In this document: in pieces, positions 46,093 to 54,740 of the stretch
Layout of the letters: every line of letters begins with the position of its first letter
How positions within the stretch are numbered: position 1 is the first letter of the stretch
NCBI RefSeq assembly: GCF_013488225.1
Contig: NZ_CP041238.1
Coordinates: forward strand, 1,699,501 to 1,763,500
From: Sinorhizobium mexicanum
GTDB taxonomy: Bacteria > Pseudomonadota > Alphaproteobacteria > Rhizobiales > Rhizobiaceae
Direction of reading: 5' to 3'
Length of the DNA stretch: 64,000 nucleotides
Translations under genes and position numbers: made by a program
Notes under the pieces: model-generated
Database searches by the model: none
The model's input: the letters and a program-made list of their open reading frames with translations, nothing else
What the model was told of the DNA's origin: nothing

Positions 46093-46671
46093 ATGGCGGA
46101 TAGAACATCTTCGAAAGACGTCATCCACAATGACGACTTTGGCAATGACGCCCTTGACCTCATCGAAATTACAGGCGTTATCAAGTGGTTCGACGTTGCC
46201 AAGGGCTTTGGCTTTATTGTGCCCGACAGCGGCATGCAGGATGTATTGCTGCATGTTACCTGCCTGCGGCGCGACGGCTATCAGACGGTTCTTGAGGGTG
46301 CGCGCGTCGTCGCGCTTGTTCAGAAACGGGACCGCGGATACCAGGCTTTCCGCATTCTCTCGATGGATCAATCGACAGCCGTCCATCCTTCTCAGCTTCC
46401 CCCGGTCAGAACACATGTTCAGGTTACGCCCACCAGTGGTCTGGAGCGCGTGCTCGTAAAGTGGTTCAACCGCACCAAAGGTTTTGGTTTTCTGACACGG
46501 GGTGAGGGGACCGAGGATATCTTCGTGCATATGGAGACGCTGCGTCGCTTCGGGCTCACGGAACTGCGGCCCGGCCAGGTGGTGCTGGTCCGCTTCGGCG
46601 ACGGCGAAAAGGGTCTGATGGCTGCGGAGATTCATCCCGATGGCCCGACGCCAACCAACCGGTCGCACTGA
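46093..46671 (+). CDS. Double cold-shock-domain protein, 192 aa
   Basis: Nucleic-acid chaperone with two cold-shock domains. CSD1: GVIKWFDVAKGFGFIVPDSG with DVLLHV (residues ~28-95). CSD2: VLVKWFNRTKGFGFLTRGEG with DIFVHMETLRR (residues ~118-185). Both RNP1 (KGFGF) and RNP2 motifs are intact; the N-terminus is acidic. Double-CSD proteins are typical of alphaproteobacteria (Caulobacter CspC/D). Its TGA overlaps the ATG of the next gene. Confidence 0.92.
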   Translation: MADRTSSKDVIHNDDFGNDALDLIEITGVIKWFDVAKGFGFIVPDSGMQDVLLHVTCLRRDGYQTVLEGARVVALVQKRDRGYQAFRILSMDQSTAVHPSQLPPVRTHVQVTPTSGLERVLVKWFNRTKGFGFLTRGEGTEDIFVHMETLRRFGLTELRPGQVVLVRFGDGEKGLMAAEIHPDGPTPTNRSH

Positions 46672-47150
46672 TGGCTTCGTCTCTCCGGATATTTGCTAAA
46701 AGCGCCGTCGCGGCGCTTTTTTTGTTGTCGATGGTCGTTTCCGCGGTTTTCGCCGACGTTTCCTTCGGGCGTGACAAGTTACGTCTTTTGACGGGGACGG
46801 GCGCGCATGACTTGACCGTCGAACTCGCGGTCGACCCGGGCCAGCGCGAGCAGGGGCTGATGTATCGCCGCCAGATGGCCCCGGATCACGGCATGCTGTT
46901 CGATTTTGGCGAGACGCGGCGGGTGATGATGTGGATGAAAAACACCTATCTGCCGCTGGATATGCTCTTCGTCGCGCGCGATGGAACTGTTCGCACGATT
47001 CATGAAAACGCCGTGCCGTTGTCTGAGGCGATCATCGATTCCGGTGAGCCGGTGGCGTTTGTACTCGAGCTCAACGCCGGTACGGTGAAACGACTCGGCA
47101 TAGAGCCGGGCGACCGCCTCGAAGGTTCCCGGATCCCCGCCGCGAACTGA
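46671..47150 (+). CDS. DUF192 exported protein, 159 aa
   Basis: Signal peptide (FAKSAVAALFLLSMVVSAVFA) followed by a DUF192 domain with EQGLMYRRQMAPDHGMLFDF, VMMWMKNTYLPLDMLFV and ELNAGTVKRLGIEPGDRL. Function unknown. It starts inside the stop codon of the cold-shock gene (TGATG), so translation is coupled. Confidence 0.88.
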   Translation: MASSLRIFAKSAVAALFLLSMVVSAVFADVSFGRDKLRLLTGTGAHDLTVELAVDPGQREQGLMYRRQMAPDHGMLFDFGETRRVMMWMKNTYLPLDMLFVARDGTVRTIHENAVPLSEAIIDSGEPVAFVLELNAGTVKRLGIEPGDRLEGSRIPAAN

Positions 47151-47229
47151 GCAAGTCGCGACCTTCCGCCGGGCACAAAATTCATGTTGCAGGCACGAGG
47201 CGAAGCGTGTATCTCCGCCCTCGTTGGTA

Positions 47230-47306
<77 letters not shown>

Positions 47307-47707
47307 CTTAATTTGCTGAAATCATTGATATTCTGGCGTTTCGTTTAACGACTTCCGGACGCCCATGTGCGAGCACTGCATGGACCAGTGGCGTAGAAGA
47401 GAAGCTCTCCTCTGATCCATTTCTGCTGGTTCGCGACAAACCGAGTAGCCGCGCCAGTGGTGCATTTCCAGTGCGGCACCGCAAGCCGTCGGAAAAGCGT
47501 CATTTTCCCATCATCGGTCATTCCGTTTTGGATCAATCTGCGCTAAGGGAAGACGCACGGCGGGACTAGAGCCCATGCTGTGCTGCTGCACAATTCCTTA
47601 ATTGGAGTCTATTTAAACCCAGGAATTATGCAGCAAATAAACGTATTGCAGCGATCGTTCGGTGAAAGTCACGGCGCTGCGGTGGATAACGGGAGCCGCT
47701 CAAAACA
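47307..47707. other. Intergenic region with an imperfect palindrome
   Basis: About 400 bases with no supported gene. TGCTGCACAATTCC (near 47583) and GGAATTATGCAGCA (near 47624) form an imperfect RIME-like palindrome. The NDUFS4-like promoter presumably lies to its right. Confidence 0.4.
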
Positions 47708-48013
47708 ATGTCCGCGAAGATCTATCGTCCCGCAAAAACAGCCATGCAGTCCGGCAAGGCCAAGACGCATCTGTGGGTGTTGGAGTTCGATCAGGAAAAG
47801 CCGCGTACCATTGACCCGATCATGGGATACACAAGCTCTGGCGACATGCGCCAGCAACTGCGGCTCACCTTCGAAAGCGCGGAACAGGCAATCGCCTACG
47901 CTGAGCGCAACGGCATAGACTACCGCGTGATCGCGCCGAAGGATTCGACGCGCAAGAATGTGTCCTATTCGGACAATTTCCGTTTCAACCGGATGCAGCC
48001 TTGGACCCACTGA
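47708..48013 (+). CDS. NDUFS4-like complex I accessory subunit, 101 aa
   Basis: ETC complex I subunit conserved region protein, homologue of mitochondrial NDUFS4 (18 kDa) and an alphaproteobacterial supernumerary subunit. ARIYRPAKTAMQSGKA-like start, WVLEFDQEKPRTIDPIMGYT, SSGDMRQQLRLTFESAEQAI and a C-terminal YSDNFRFNRMQPWTH are diagnostic. Peripheral, cytoplasmic. Lies just before tRNA-Arg. Confidence 0.94.
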   Translation: MSAKIYRPAKTAMQSGKAKTHLWVLEFDQEKPRTIDPIMGYTSSGDMRQQLRLTFESAEQAIAYAERNGIDYRVIAPKDSTRKNVSYSDNFRFNRMQPWTH

Positions 48014-48049
48014 GGTTTCTGGCAAGTCCGCAAGAGGGCAACGCCCGAC

Positions 48050-48126
<77 letters not shown>

Positions 48127-48310
48127 TCTAACCTCTTGATTTGACAGCAAACATACTCGAAAAACCCCTTGGGCTCCACTTTCAAGTGGGAGCCATGTTG
48201 CGTCCAACTCCCTTCTGCAGAGCGCAATCTCCCGAAAAAGTCCCGAACCGTGGTGGCCGCGTGAAGCCCGTAATTCGACTTTCGACGCCCTGGGAAGGTC
48301 GGGTTTTGCG

Positions 48311-48847
48311 CTATCTTTTCCTCCAGCGAACACCCACGCCCGAAAAAAGCGAATCTGGTCGGCCGGACCCAAGAAACTCTATGCCGCTATCCTCGTAGAA
48401 AGTTTGGAGGCTCTTGTAGCTTTCCTTGGTATAGCTCGTTCCAGCCTCGAGGTTTCCAATTTGTCTCGGGGTGAGGTACACCCGTGCCGCGACCTGTGTT
48501 TGGTCGAGTCCCAAAAGCCCTCTGGCAGCTGCGAAAGCATGGCGGGTTGGTTCTCCGTGAAAGTGGCGGGCGGCATTCTGGTCCAGCACTGAGCTTGCCG
48601 ACTTCCAGCGCGCACCCGCGCCAGTCACCTTGTTGGTAGTGAAATCTGCACACCCGAGGAACTCGATCCCGAGCCCATCGTAAAATTGGCGAAGACGCGC
48701 AACCGCGGCAAGCGTCGCTCCTTCACCGGATTCGCAAGCAGTCATTGCCTTTCTTGAAATGTGCAACTTCTCAGCAACTTCGCGCTGGTTAAGGCGCGCC
48801 AGCGCGCGGGCAGCTCTCAAGGCATCCGGGCTTACGTAGACAATCAT
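48311..48847 (-). CDS. Double XRE-type HTH regulator, 178 aa
   Basis: Two tandem Cro/C1-like helix-turn-helix units: ALRAARALARLNQREVAEKL with HISRKAMTACESG, and HAFAAARGLLGLDQTQVAARV with YLTPRQIGNLEAG. Each is followed by the same tail type (LRQFYDGLGIEFLG and LQTFYEDSGIEFLG), so the protein is an internal duplication. Divergent from the operon starting at 49215 and may control it; this is inference. No ligand domain. Confidence 0.85.
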   Translation of the reverse strand: MIVYVSPDALRAARALARLNQREVAEKLHISRKAMTACESGEGATLAAVARLRQFYDGLGIEFLGCADFTTNKVTGAGARWKSASSVLDQNAARHFHGEPTRHAFAAARGLLGLDQTQVAARVYLTPRQIGNLEAGTSYTKESYKSLQTFYEDSGIEFLGSGRPDSLFSGVGVRWRKR

Positions 48848-49214
48848 TTAATTGAAGAACCGGGTCAACCCGTTGAGAGTCAAATTCTGACGTTTTGGAG
48901 GCTATTTTGACTCCACAATGTCAATATTTTGTTCTAGTGTTTACCAGTCACCGAGGCGAATCATGGAGGCGACGGAATGGAAGACGCTAAAGTGGGGTTT
49001 TGGTTCGAACATGTTGGTGAGGACAGTTGCTGTCCTTGGCAGGCACTCACAGGGTCATGGCCTGGAGCTGGCTAGAAAGGCCTTGGTCTGCGTGTGAGCC
49101 CGTTCGCTAGCTGATGGGTTGGCGAACTTGCTTTGCAGAGGTCAGTGAAGCTACAGCGGCCTCGATGCCAGCCTGTTCAATCCAATCATCTCATGACTCC
49201 AAAAAGACGGACAA
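48848..49214. other. Divergent intergenic region, XRE gene / phosphoesterase operon
   Basis: About 365 bases. A 44-codon frame at 48963 (MEATEWKTLKWG) is open but has no support. The region between the divergent genes should hold both promoters; TTGACTCCACAATGTCAATATT near 48906-48927 contains a TTGAC box and a TTGAC/GTCAA inverted repeat that could be an operator. Confidence 0.4.
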
Positions 49215-49565
49215 ATGCGAAGCGAAGATTTGTTTTTCAGGGCGTGGTTTGGCGTGTCTCAATCGTCTCTTGTTCATAGTCTCAGATGTCTCGCTAACGA
49301 TCTCGAATGCGTGGGCAAATGCGACGCAACGCAAGTTCGGCCGGTGGCGATCAACACTTGGGCTCTGGCGCAGCGGTCCGTGCCTTGCTTGATCGGGCGC
49401 ACGTTGGGACACCCTTCGGTAGGTGACGGAAGACCTGCGCTGTCCAGCGAGCTCTTCTATTTCGATCCCGACCGGGGAATCGCGCGGACCATGTCCCGCT
49501 GGTATCGCCTCGGGACCAGGGTTGATCCCGACTACTGGACTGAACGCCTTGCAGGTCGGTCATGA
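49215..49565 (+). CDS. Small unknown protein leading the operon, 116 aa
   Basis: No family assigned with confidence; the C-terminal half (GRTLGHPSVGDGRPALSSEL, FYFDPDRGIARTMSRWYRLG) looks like a conserved rhizobial domain of unknown function (possibly DUF6634). No signal peptide or membrane segment. The last 4 bases (ATGA) overlap the metallophosphoesterase start. The true start could be internal, since ATG 49215 has a weak ribosome site. Confidence 0.6.
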   Translation: MRSEDLFFRAWFGVSQSSLVHSLRCLANDLECVGKCDATQVRPVAINTWALAQRSVPCLIGRTLGHPSVGDGRPALSSELFYFDPDRGIARTMSRWYRLGTRVDPDYWTERLAGRS

Positions 49566-50350
49566 AGGCCCGGATTTTCTCTGACCTTCATACCGAATTC
49601 GACGAGAAGGTAGTTCCGTTGGAAGTTCCGGAAGCCGACGTCTGCATATGCGCGGGCGACATCTGCGACCGCGGGCCGGCGAAGAGCGTCATCTATTTGG
49701 GCGTATACGTCTCGCAGTTCATGCCGGTAATCCTGGTCCCCGGCAATCACGAGTACTACCGAGCTTCGATCGTAGAGGGCTTGAAGGAAGCTATGGACAC
49801 GGCTTCCGATCGCTTCCCTAACGTCCACGTGTTGAGCCGTCGTGCAATTACCCTTGGAGGATTTCGTTTCGTCGGCGCGACGCTGTGGGGCGACTTCAAC
49901 CTTTATGGCAACATGTCGTGGGCGATGCGTAGCGCGCAGAACGAACTGAACGACTACCGCAAAATCAAGGTTTCGAAGGAGCCGTTCCAGCGGTTCACGT
50001 CGGGCCATGCGAGCGGCTTCAATCATATGGACAAGCACTTTATCCGGACCACCCTTGACGAGCCATACGTTGGCCCGACGGTCGTCGTGACGCACCACGC
50101 GCCCAGTATCCTTTCTCTTGCTCCGGAATTCGTCGGCGCTCCCCTGACACCGAGCTTCGTCTCGAATCTCGAACCGGACATCGCCAAATACCAACCTGTC
50201 GCTTGGATTCACGGTCATCTGCACAATCGAAGCGACTACACCATCGTCGACACCCGAGTGATCTGCAACCCACGGGGCTACCCCGATGAACCGGTCCCCG
50301 ACTTCGATCCGGCCCTTGTAATCGATTTGGGAGAACGCCGCTATGACTAG
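49562..50350 (+). CDS. Calcineurin-like metallophosphoesterase, 262 aa
   Basis: Two-metal phosphoesterase with every fold motif: DLH in IFSDLHTEFDE, GD in CICAGDICDRG, GNHE in LVPGNHEYYR, H in VVVTHHAPS and GHxH in IHGHLHNRSDY. Soluble. Sequence is closest in style to YfcE/MPP-type enzymes; substrate unknown (cyclic nucleotide, nucleic acid or phosphoprotein are options). Overlaps its upstream neighbour by 4 bases and the AAA-protease by 8. A remnant of a similar gene lies at 53981-54076. Confidence 0.92.
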   Translation: MKARIFSDLHTEFDEKVVPLEVPEADVCICAGDICDRGPAKSVIYLGVYVSQFMPVILVPGNHEYYRASIVEGLKEAMDTASDRFPNVHVLSRRAITLGGFRFVGATLWGDFNLYGNMSWAMRSAQNELNDYRKIKVSKEPFQRFTSGHASGFNHMDKHFIRTTLDEPYVGPTVVVTHHAPSILSLAPEFVGAPLTPSFVSNLEPDIAKYQPVAWIHGHLHNRSDYTIVDTRVICNPRGYPDEPVPDFDPALVIDLGERRYD

Positions 50351-52277
50351 ACGTTCCGACAAGCGGTTTCGCTGCCCTTGGAAGCTGTCACAACCGAACG
50401 ACGACCCTTACGTCACCCTGCCGGTTTTCCTGGCCTATTGCGGGATCGCGGCGGCGCTTCGGCGTTGGAATCGAAAAAACTCGAAGTTCATCGCCATCCT
50501 GCAAGTCCAAGGCGACTGCTACTTGCCGATTTACTCTCGCGCCGCTGAGGTGTTCCTGATGGGGCTCTGGGAGGAGAGCCGGGACTACAATCCATGCATC
50601 AGCGCCTGGGACGAACATCGACATCGCGACCAAATCGTGGCCCAAAACAAGGACCAGGCGATTTTCTTCGCCGGGCCTGGCCGGCAACTCGACAGGGAAG
50701 CGTGGCTCCTTGCGGATGCCGTCGTGGATGTCAGGCCTCCGACGAGAAGGCAGGCCGAGGCCGCGCTGCGACGTTTCGGTATTCCCGTGACCGAAAGGGA
50801 CGTCGATATTCTGCTGTCGGAGTCTTGGTCTCAACTAGACCAGGCTTTCCACACTCGTCGTGGGCCGATCGCCGCGCTGGAGCGGTTGCGACAGCATCCA
50901 CGTGCCCTCCCGTCCGCTGTACCGGAGGAACCCGACGGGCCAACGCTCGACGAAATGCACGGGTTCGGACCGCTTCTCGATTGGGGGCGCGACCTCGAGA
51001 TCGACTTGGCAGACTACAAGGCTGGACGTATCCAGTGGGAGGAGGTCGACTCCGGAGTCCTGATTTACGGTCCGCCCGGTTCGGGGAAAACCATGTTCGT
51101 CGGTGCGCTGGCCAAGACCTGCGGCGTTCCGTTGATCTACGGCTCTGTTTCGGCTTGGCAGATGGCGGGCTCTCTCGATGACCATTTGAAAGCCATGCGT
51201 GCCTCTTTTGATGAGGCCAAAGCTCAGGCTCCGGCGATTCTCTTCGTCGATGAGGTCGACACTTTCGGGGACCGAAGCGCAACTGACCGCAACCGTGGCT
51301 ACATGCGCGGCTTAATTGCCGGCTTCCTTGAATTGCTGGACGGCTTCAATCGGCGCAAAGGGGTGATCGTCGTATCGGCGTGCAACAACCCGGACCACCT
51401 CGACTCGGCAATCCGCCGGCCAGGCAGGCTCGGTCAGCATTTTGAGGTCACACTGCCTGACGAAAATGCCAGGCGTTCAATTCTGAAATATCACAGCGGC
51501 ATCGACCTCGATCCGAACCAAGCCGAGCAGGTCACCCTTGCGACCGAGGGCTATTCCGGAGCCGACATCGGGCAACTCGTGCGGTTTGCAAAGCGATCGG
51601 CCCGACGACGAAGGGAAGACTTCGCCGGTGCGCACATTGTCGGAGAATTGCCGCCGGCACCCGAGCTTCCGCCCGATTACCTTCGTTCCGTCGCTGTCCA
51701 CGAGGCCGGACATGCCATTGTCGCCGTTGAGCTCGGGTTCGGTGAACTGGTGAGCGTCAAAATTGCCAGCTACGCCATGCCTGGAAACGGCAATCAGGTC
51801 GGCGGGGCGATCTACGCGATGCCGCGGCATATGCGCAGGACCAGGGCTGCGTACCTTGACGACATCGCCGTGACCTTGGGGGGCATCGCAGCCGAAACCG
51901 TGGTGTTCGAAGCCTTCTTCGACGGCGCAGCAGGTTCCCACAATGCCGACCTGAATACCGTGACCAGAACAGCAACGCTCTTGGAGGCTGGTCTTGGCAT
52001 GGGACACACGCTCGTCGTCGCGGATAACGCCCCAAGCCGCCTCGATGCCCTCCGTGCCAGCGATCCCGAATTGCGAAGGAGAGTGCACGACATCATCGCT
52101 AGCGAGTTCGAGCGGGCAAAGGAGATCGTGAGAAGCGGACGCGCCGCCTTGGATGAGATCGCCGGACGATTGATCGAAGCGAAATCGCTGTCCGGCGACG
52201 AGGTCCGGGAGATCATTCAAAGACACCGTCGGCCGACGGTCAGCCTTGCGAAGCTTCCACGCAGCATGAGTACATAG
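50343..52277 (+). CDS. Soluble AAA+ ATPase fused to M41 zinc protease, 644 aa
   Basis: FtsH-like energy-dependent protease without membrane helices. Residues 1-235: unique N-terminal region. AAA+ module: Walker A GPPGSGKT (243-250), Walker B ILFVDEVDTFGD, second region VSACNNPDHLDSAIRRPGRL with the arginine fingers, sensor helix GYSGADIGQLVRFAKRSARR. Protease: HEAGH (453-457) and third-ligand helix GSHNADLNTVTRTATLLE with Asp. Catalytic residues look complete. True FtsH has two N-terminal membrane helices; here none, so substrates are probably cytoplasmic and chosen by the N-terminal domain. GGGAG precedes ATG 50343. Probable core of an undescribed operon. Confidence 0.9.
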   Translation: MTRRSDKRFRCPWKLSQPNDDPYVTLPVFLAYCGIAAALRRWNRKNSKFIAILQVQGDCYLPIYSRAAEVFLMGLWEESRDYNPCISAWDEHRHRDQIVAQNKDQAIFFAGPGRQLDREAWLLADAVVDVRPPTRRQAEAALRRFGIPVTERDVDILLSESWSQLDQAFHTRRGPIAALERLRQHPRALPSAVPEEPDGPTLDEMHGFGPLLDWGRDLEIDLADYKAGRIQWEEVDSGVLIYGPPGSGKTMFVGALAKTCGVPLIYGSVSAWQMAGSLDDHLKAMRASFDEAKAQAPAILFVDEVDTFGDRSATDRNRGYMRGLIAGFLELLDGFNRRKGVIVVSACNNPDHLDSAIRRPGRLGQHFEVTLPDENARRSILKYHSGIDLDPNQAEQVTLATEGYSGADIGQLVRFAKRSARRRREDFAGAHIVGELPPAPELPPDYLRSVAVHEAGHAIVAVELGFGELVSVKIASYAMPGNGNQVGGAIYAMPRHMRRTRAAYLDDIAVTLGGIAAETVVFEAFFDGAAGSHNADLNTVTRTATLLEAGLGMGHTLVVADNAPSRLDALRASDPELRRRVHDIIASEFERAKEIVRSGRAALDEIAGRLIEAKSLSGDEVREIIQRHRRPTVSLAKLPRSMST

Positions 52278-52279
52278 AC

Positions 52280-52681
52280 ATGCCAAGAAAACGTAAATCG
52301 CGACAGAAACGCGGCTCGCGGTCGATCAACTCGAAACCGGGAGCGGACCAACGCACTGACGACCGCTCCTTCGGCTCTGGTCTCGACGAGATCGGGTTTC
52401 GTCCACTCGGGAAGCGCATTCTGGTGTCCAATCAACGTCCGCAAGGCGAGCGCGGAAAGACCGCCTTGGTAACCGAGGAGGAATCGTCGGCAGCGAACGA
52501 CAGCTACGTGCCGTCTACTGATGACCCCTTAGGTTACGACACCCGTGATCCGTCGTGGGTTCGCAAAGCGGCTGAGCATGCCTTGTCCGGTGCGGACAAG
52601 GCCGCGATCGAGAAGGAGGTTGATGCGGCGCTACGCCGATGGGGGCTGCGCCAAGGACCACCTGATCGCGCAGAGGAATAG
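52280..52681 (+). CDS. Small charged protein ending the operon, 133 aa
   Basis: No family recognised. Very basic start (MPRKRKSRQKRGSRSINSK), Asp/Ser-rich middle and an amphipathic C-terminal helix (DPSWVRKAAEHALSGADKAA). It begins 2 bases after the AAA-protease stop, so it is likely co-translated. Its end coincides with the dnaE2 breakpoint at ~52680, so the C-terminus may be altered. Confidence 0.55.
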   Translation: MPRKRKSRQKRGSRSINSKPGADQRTDDRSFGSGLDEIGFRPLGKRILVSNQRPQGERGKTALVTEEESSAANDSYVPSTDDPLGYDTRDPSWVRKAAEHALSGADKAAIEKEVDAALRRWGLRQGPPDRAEE

Positions 52682-53979
52682 GCCTCGCAGGTTTTTCTGC
52701 CGGCGAGGCCGACCAGCTCAGACGCGCCATGGCGACCTTCAAATTCACCGGCGGCGTCAGCGAGTTCAAGGACAAGCTCGTCCACGGGATGGTCGCCAAT
52801 GGTTACACGAGGGAATTCGCGGAGAGGACGTTCGCGCAGTTAGAGGGTTTCGGGAGCTACGGTTTTCCCGAAAGCCATGCCGCCTCGTTCGCGCTCATTG
52901 CCTACGCAAGTTCCTGGGTTAAATGTCATCACCCTGACGTCTTCTGTACGGCACTGCTCAATAGCCAGCCCATGGGATTCTACTCGGTTGCTCAGATCGT
53001 AACCGATGCCCGTAATTACGGCGTCGAAGTAAGGCCTGTCTGCGTCAACGCCTCGCGGTGGGATTGCACGATGGAGAAAGTCGGAAACACCGGCCGTTTC
53101 GCCGTCAGGCTTGGCATGCGCGTCGTCAAGGGACTGCCGCAGAATGACGCCGCACGGATTGTGCTGGCGCGCGCGGATCAACCGTTTGAAAGCGCGGACG
53201 ACATGTGGCGACGCTCCGGTGTCCCGACGGCTTCCCTGGTGAAGCTCGCCGAGGCCGATGCTTTCCTGCCGTCGTTGAAGCTGGAACGGCGTCAGGCGCT
53301 CTGGGACATCAAAGCGTTGCGCGATGAACCCTTGGAACTATGGGCGGCGGCGGCCGAGCGGGAGGCTCGCCCGGTCTCCGAAATGCAGGAACCCGCGGTC
53401 GTGCTCAAATCCATGGCGGAGGGCAGGGAGGTTGTCGAAGACTATTCGCATACCGGGCTGACCCTCCGGGCACATCCGATGTCGTTCCTCCGTCAGGACC
53501 TCAAGGCGAAGCGGATCGTCACCTGCGCCGAGGCCATGGGAGAGCGTGACGGACGATGGCTTTGGACGGCTGGGTTGGTCCTCGTTCGTCAACGCCCCGG
53601 GTCGGCCAAAGGCGTCATGTTTCTGACCCTTGAAGATGAGACCGGGATCGTCAACGCGGTAGTCTGGCCCTCTCTGTTTGAACGCCAGAGGCGGGTACTG
53701 ATGACGGCATCGATGATGGGCATTCACGGCAAGATTCAGCGCGAAGGCGAGGTCGTCCACCTTGTCGCCCAGCGGCTCTTTGATTTCTCCGGTGACCTGG
53801 CGAGCTTGGGTGAACGCGACGGCGCGTTCCCGATGCCGCATGGACGTGGCGACCAGGTAAAGCACGGAGGCGGCCCCGATCCGCGCGACAATCCCAAGCC
53901 AGCCGTGCAGGCGAGGGATATCTATGTCCCGGACTTGCACATCGACACATTGAAGGTGAAATCAAGGAACTTCCATTGA
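52681..53979 (+). pseudogene. dnaE2: Error-prone DNA polymerase DnaE2, 5'-truncated
   Basis: C-terminal part of a C-family translesion polymerase. In-frame homology starts at about 52681 (GLAGFSAGEADQLRRAMATF) and continues through FKFTGGVSEFKDKLVHGMVA, GFPESHAASFALIAYASSWV and VCVNASRWDC to the OB-fold region and the natural C-terminus (VKSRNFH). Roughly 430 residues remain of a usual ~1,080; the PHP domain and the catalytic Asp palm are gone, so no polymerase activity is expected. ATG 52729 could start a 416-residue product. The imuA/imuB partners are not nearby. The break point is exactly at the end of the preceding gene. Confidence 0.9.
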
Positions 53980-53980
53980 G

Positions 53981-54076
53981 CTCGCGTCGGGTGCTACTGA
54001 TGCGGCGAGCGTCTGGGTGGCCGCCCGGAGCGGGATGAACGACTACACAAAGATCAAGTTTTCCAAGCTTCCCTAA
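53981..54076 (+). pseudogene. Metallophosphoesterase fragment
   Basis: The frame reads ARSGMNDYTKIKFSKLP and stops. It matches the NELNDYRKIKVSKEP segment of the phosphoesterase at 49562, preceded by GATDAASVWV in the place of GATLWGDFNL. Only ~31 codons survive. Suggests that a second phosphoesterase gene once lay to the right of dnaE2. Confidence 0.55.
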
Positions 54077-54296
54077 AAAAATCGACGCTGGCGGTGACAG
54101 ATCACGTTCAGTCGTCCAGATCGAATCCAACTGAACTCCAGTGTGATCCTTTGTCTGCGTCACGCTTCTCTGTCGGGCCTACTTGACGACTTGACTTCCT
54201 TCCCCGCCAATAATCGAGGCCCCTCGTCAGGTCCGCACCTATCAGCTATCAACTGGGTGCGCCCGGTTCCCGAGCCGATAGACGCGCGGAGGCAAA

Positions 54297-54410
54297 ATGG
54301 TCCAGACGCCGCTTCACACTTCATTTGGCCCCGCCGTGACGGCCGCGCAAATCGCACTTCGTTCGGACCTCACCGGGCAAACAGCAATCGTCACAGGCGG
54401 CTCGGAGTAG
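54297..54410 (+). pseudogene. Short-chain dehydrogenase N-terminal stub, 37 codons
   Basis: GGAGG precedes ATG 54297; the frame ends ALRSDLTGQTAIVTGGSE then TAG. LTGQTAIVTGGS is the NAD(P)-binding start (TGxxxGxG) of SDR enzymes, cut at the glycine motif. The rest of the ~300-residue enzyme is absent. Confidence 0.6.
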
Positions 54411-54740
54411 CTACTAAGGGTCCATGCAGTTTCGTCCGAACCTCCCACCTGGAGGACTTTCAATTCCTTGTCGGGCACGCCGCCATGGGTCCAATCACGA
54501 TGAAGCACCTCGATCGTTACCGAGCCGAGCGCTGGAGGCGCATGGCGAGTAAAGTTGAGCGTTCGTCGTGAACATGTCGGCGCACGCAGCTTCGTCCCGG
54601 CGCGGTAAGCGGCCGTCATGCCATCCATGAGGGCTTAAATCCGGCAAGACTGTCATCGGCAACTCCAAAACCTGGAATAGGCGCGCCTTGATGTACTTCC
54701 TGATAGTCGAAGCAGTTTCGATCCTAGCCACTCTGGCCCA
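54411..54740. other. Non-coding stretch before the first cyclase gene
   Basis: About 330 bases with no supported gene; a rightward frame across 54143-54571 has no recognisable homology and overlaps the SDR stub in another frame. Confidence 0.4.
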
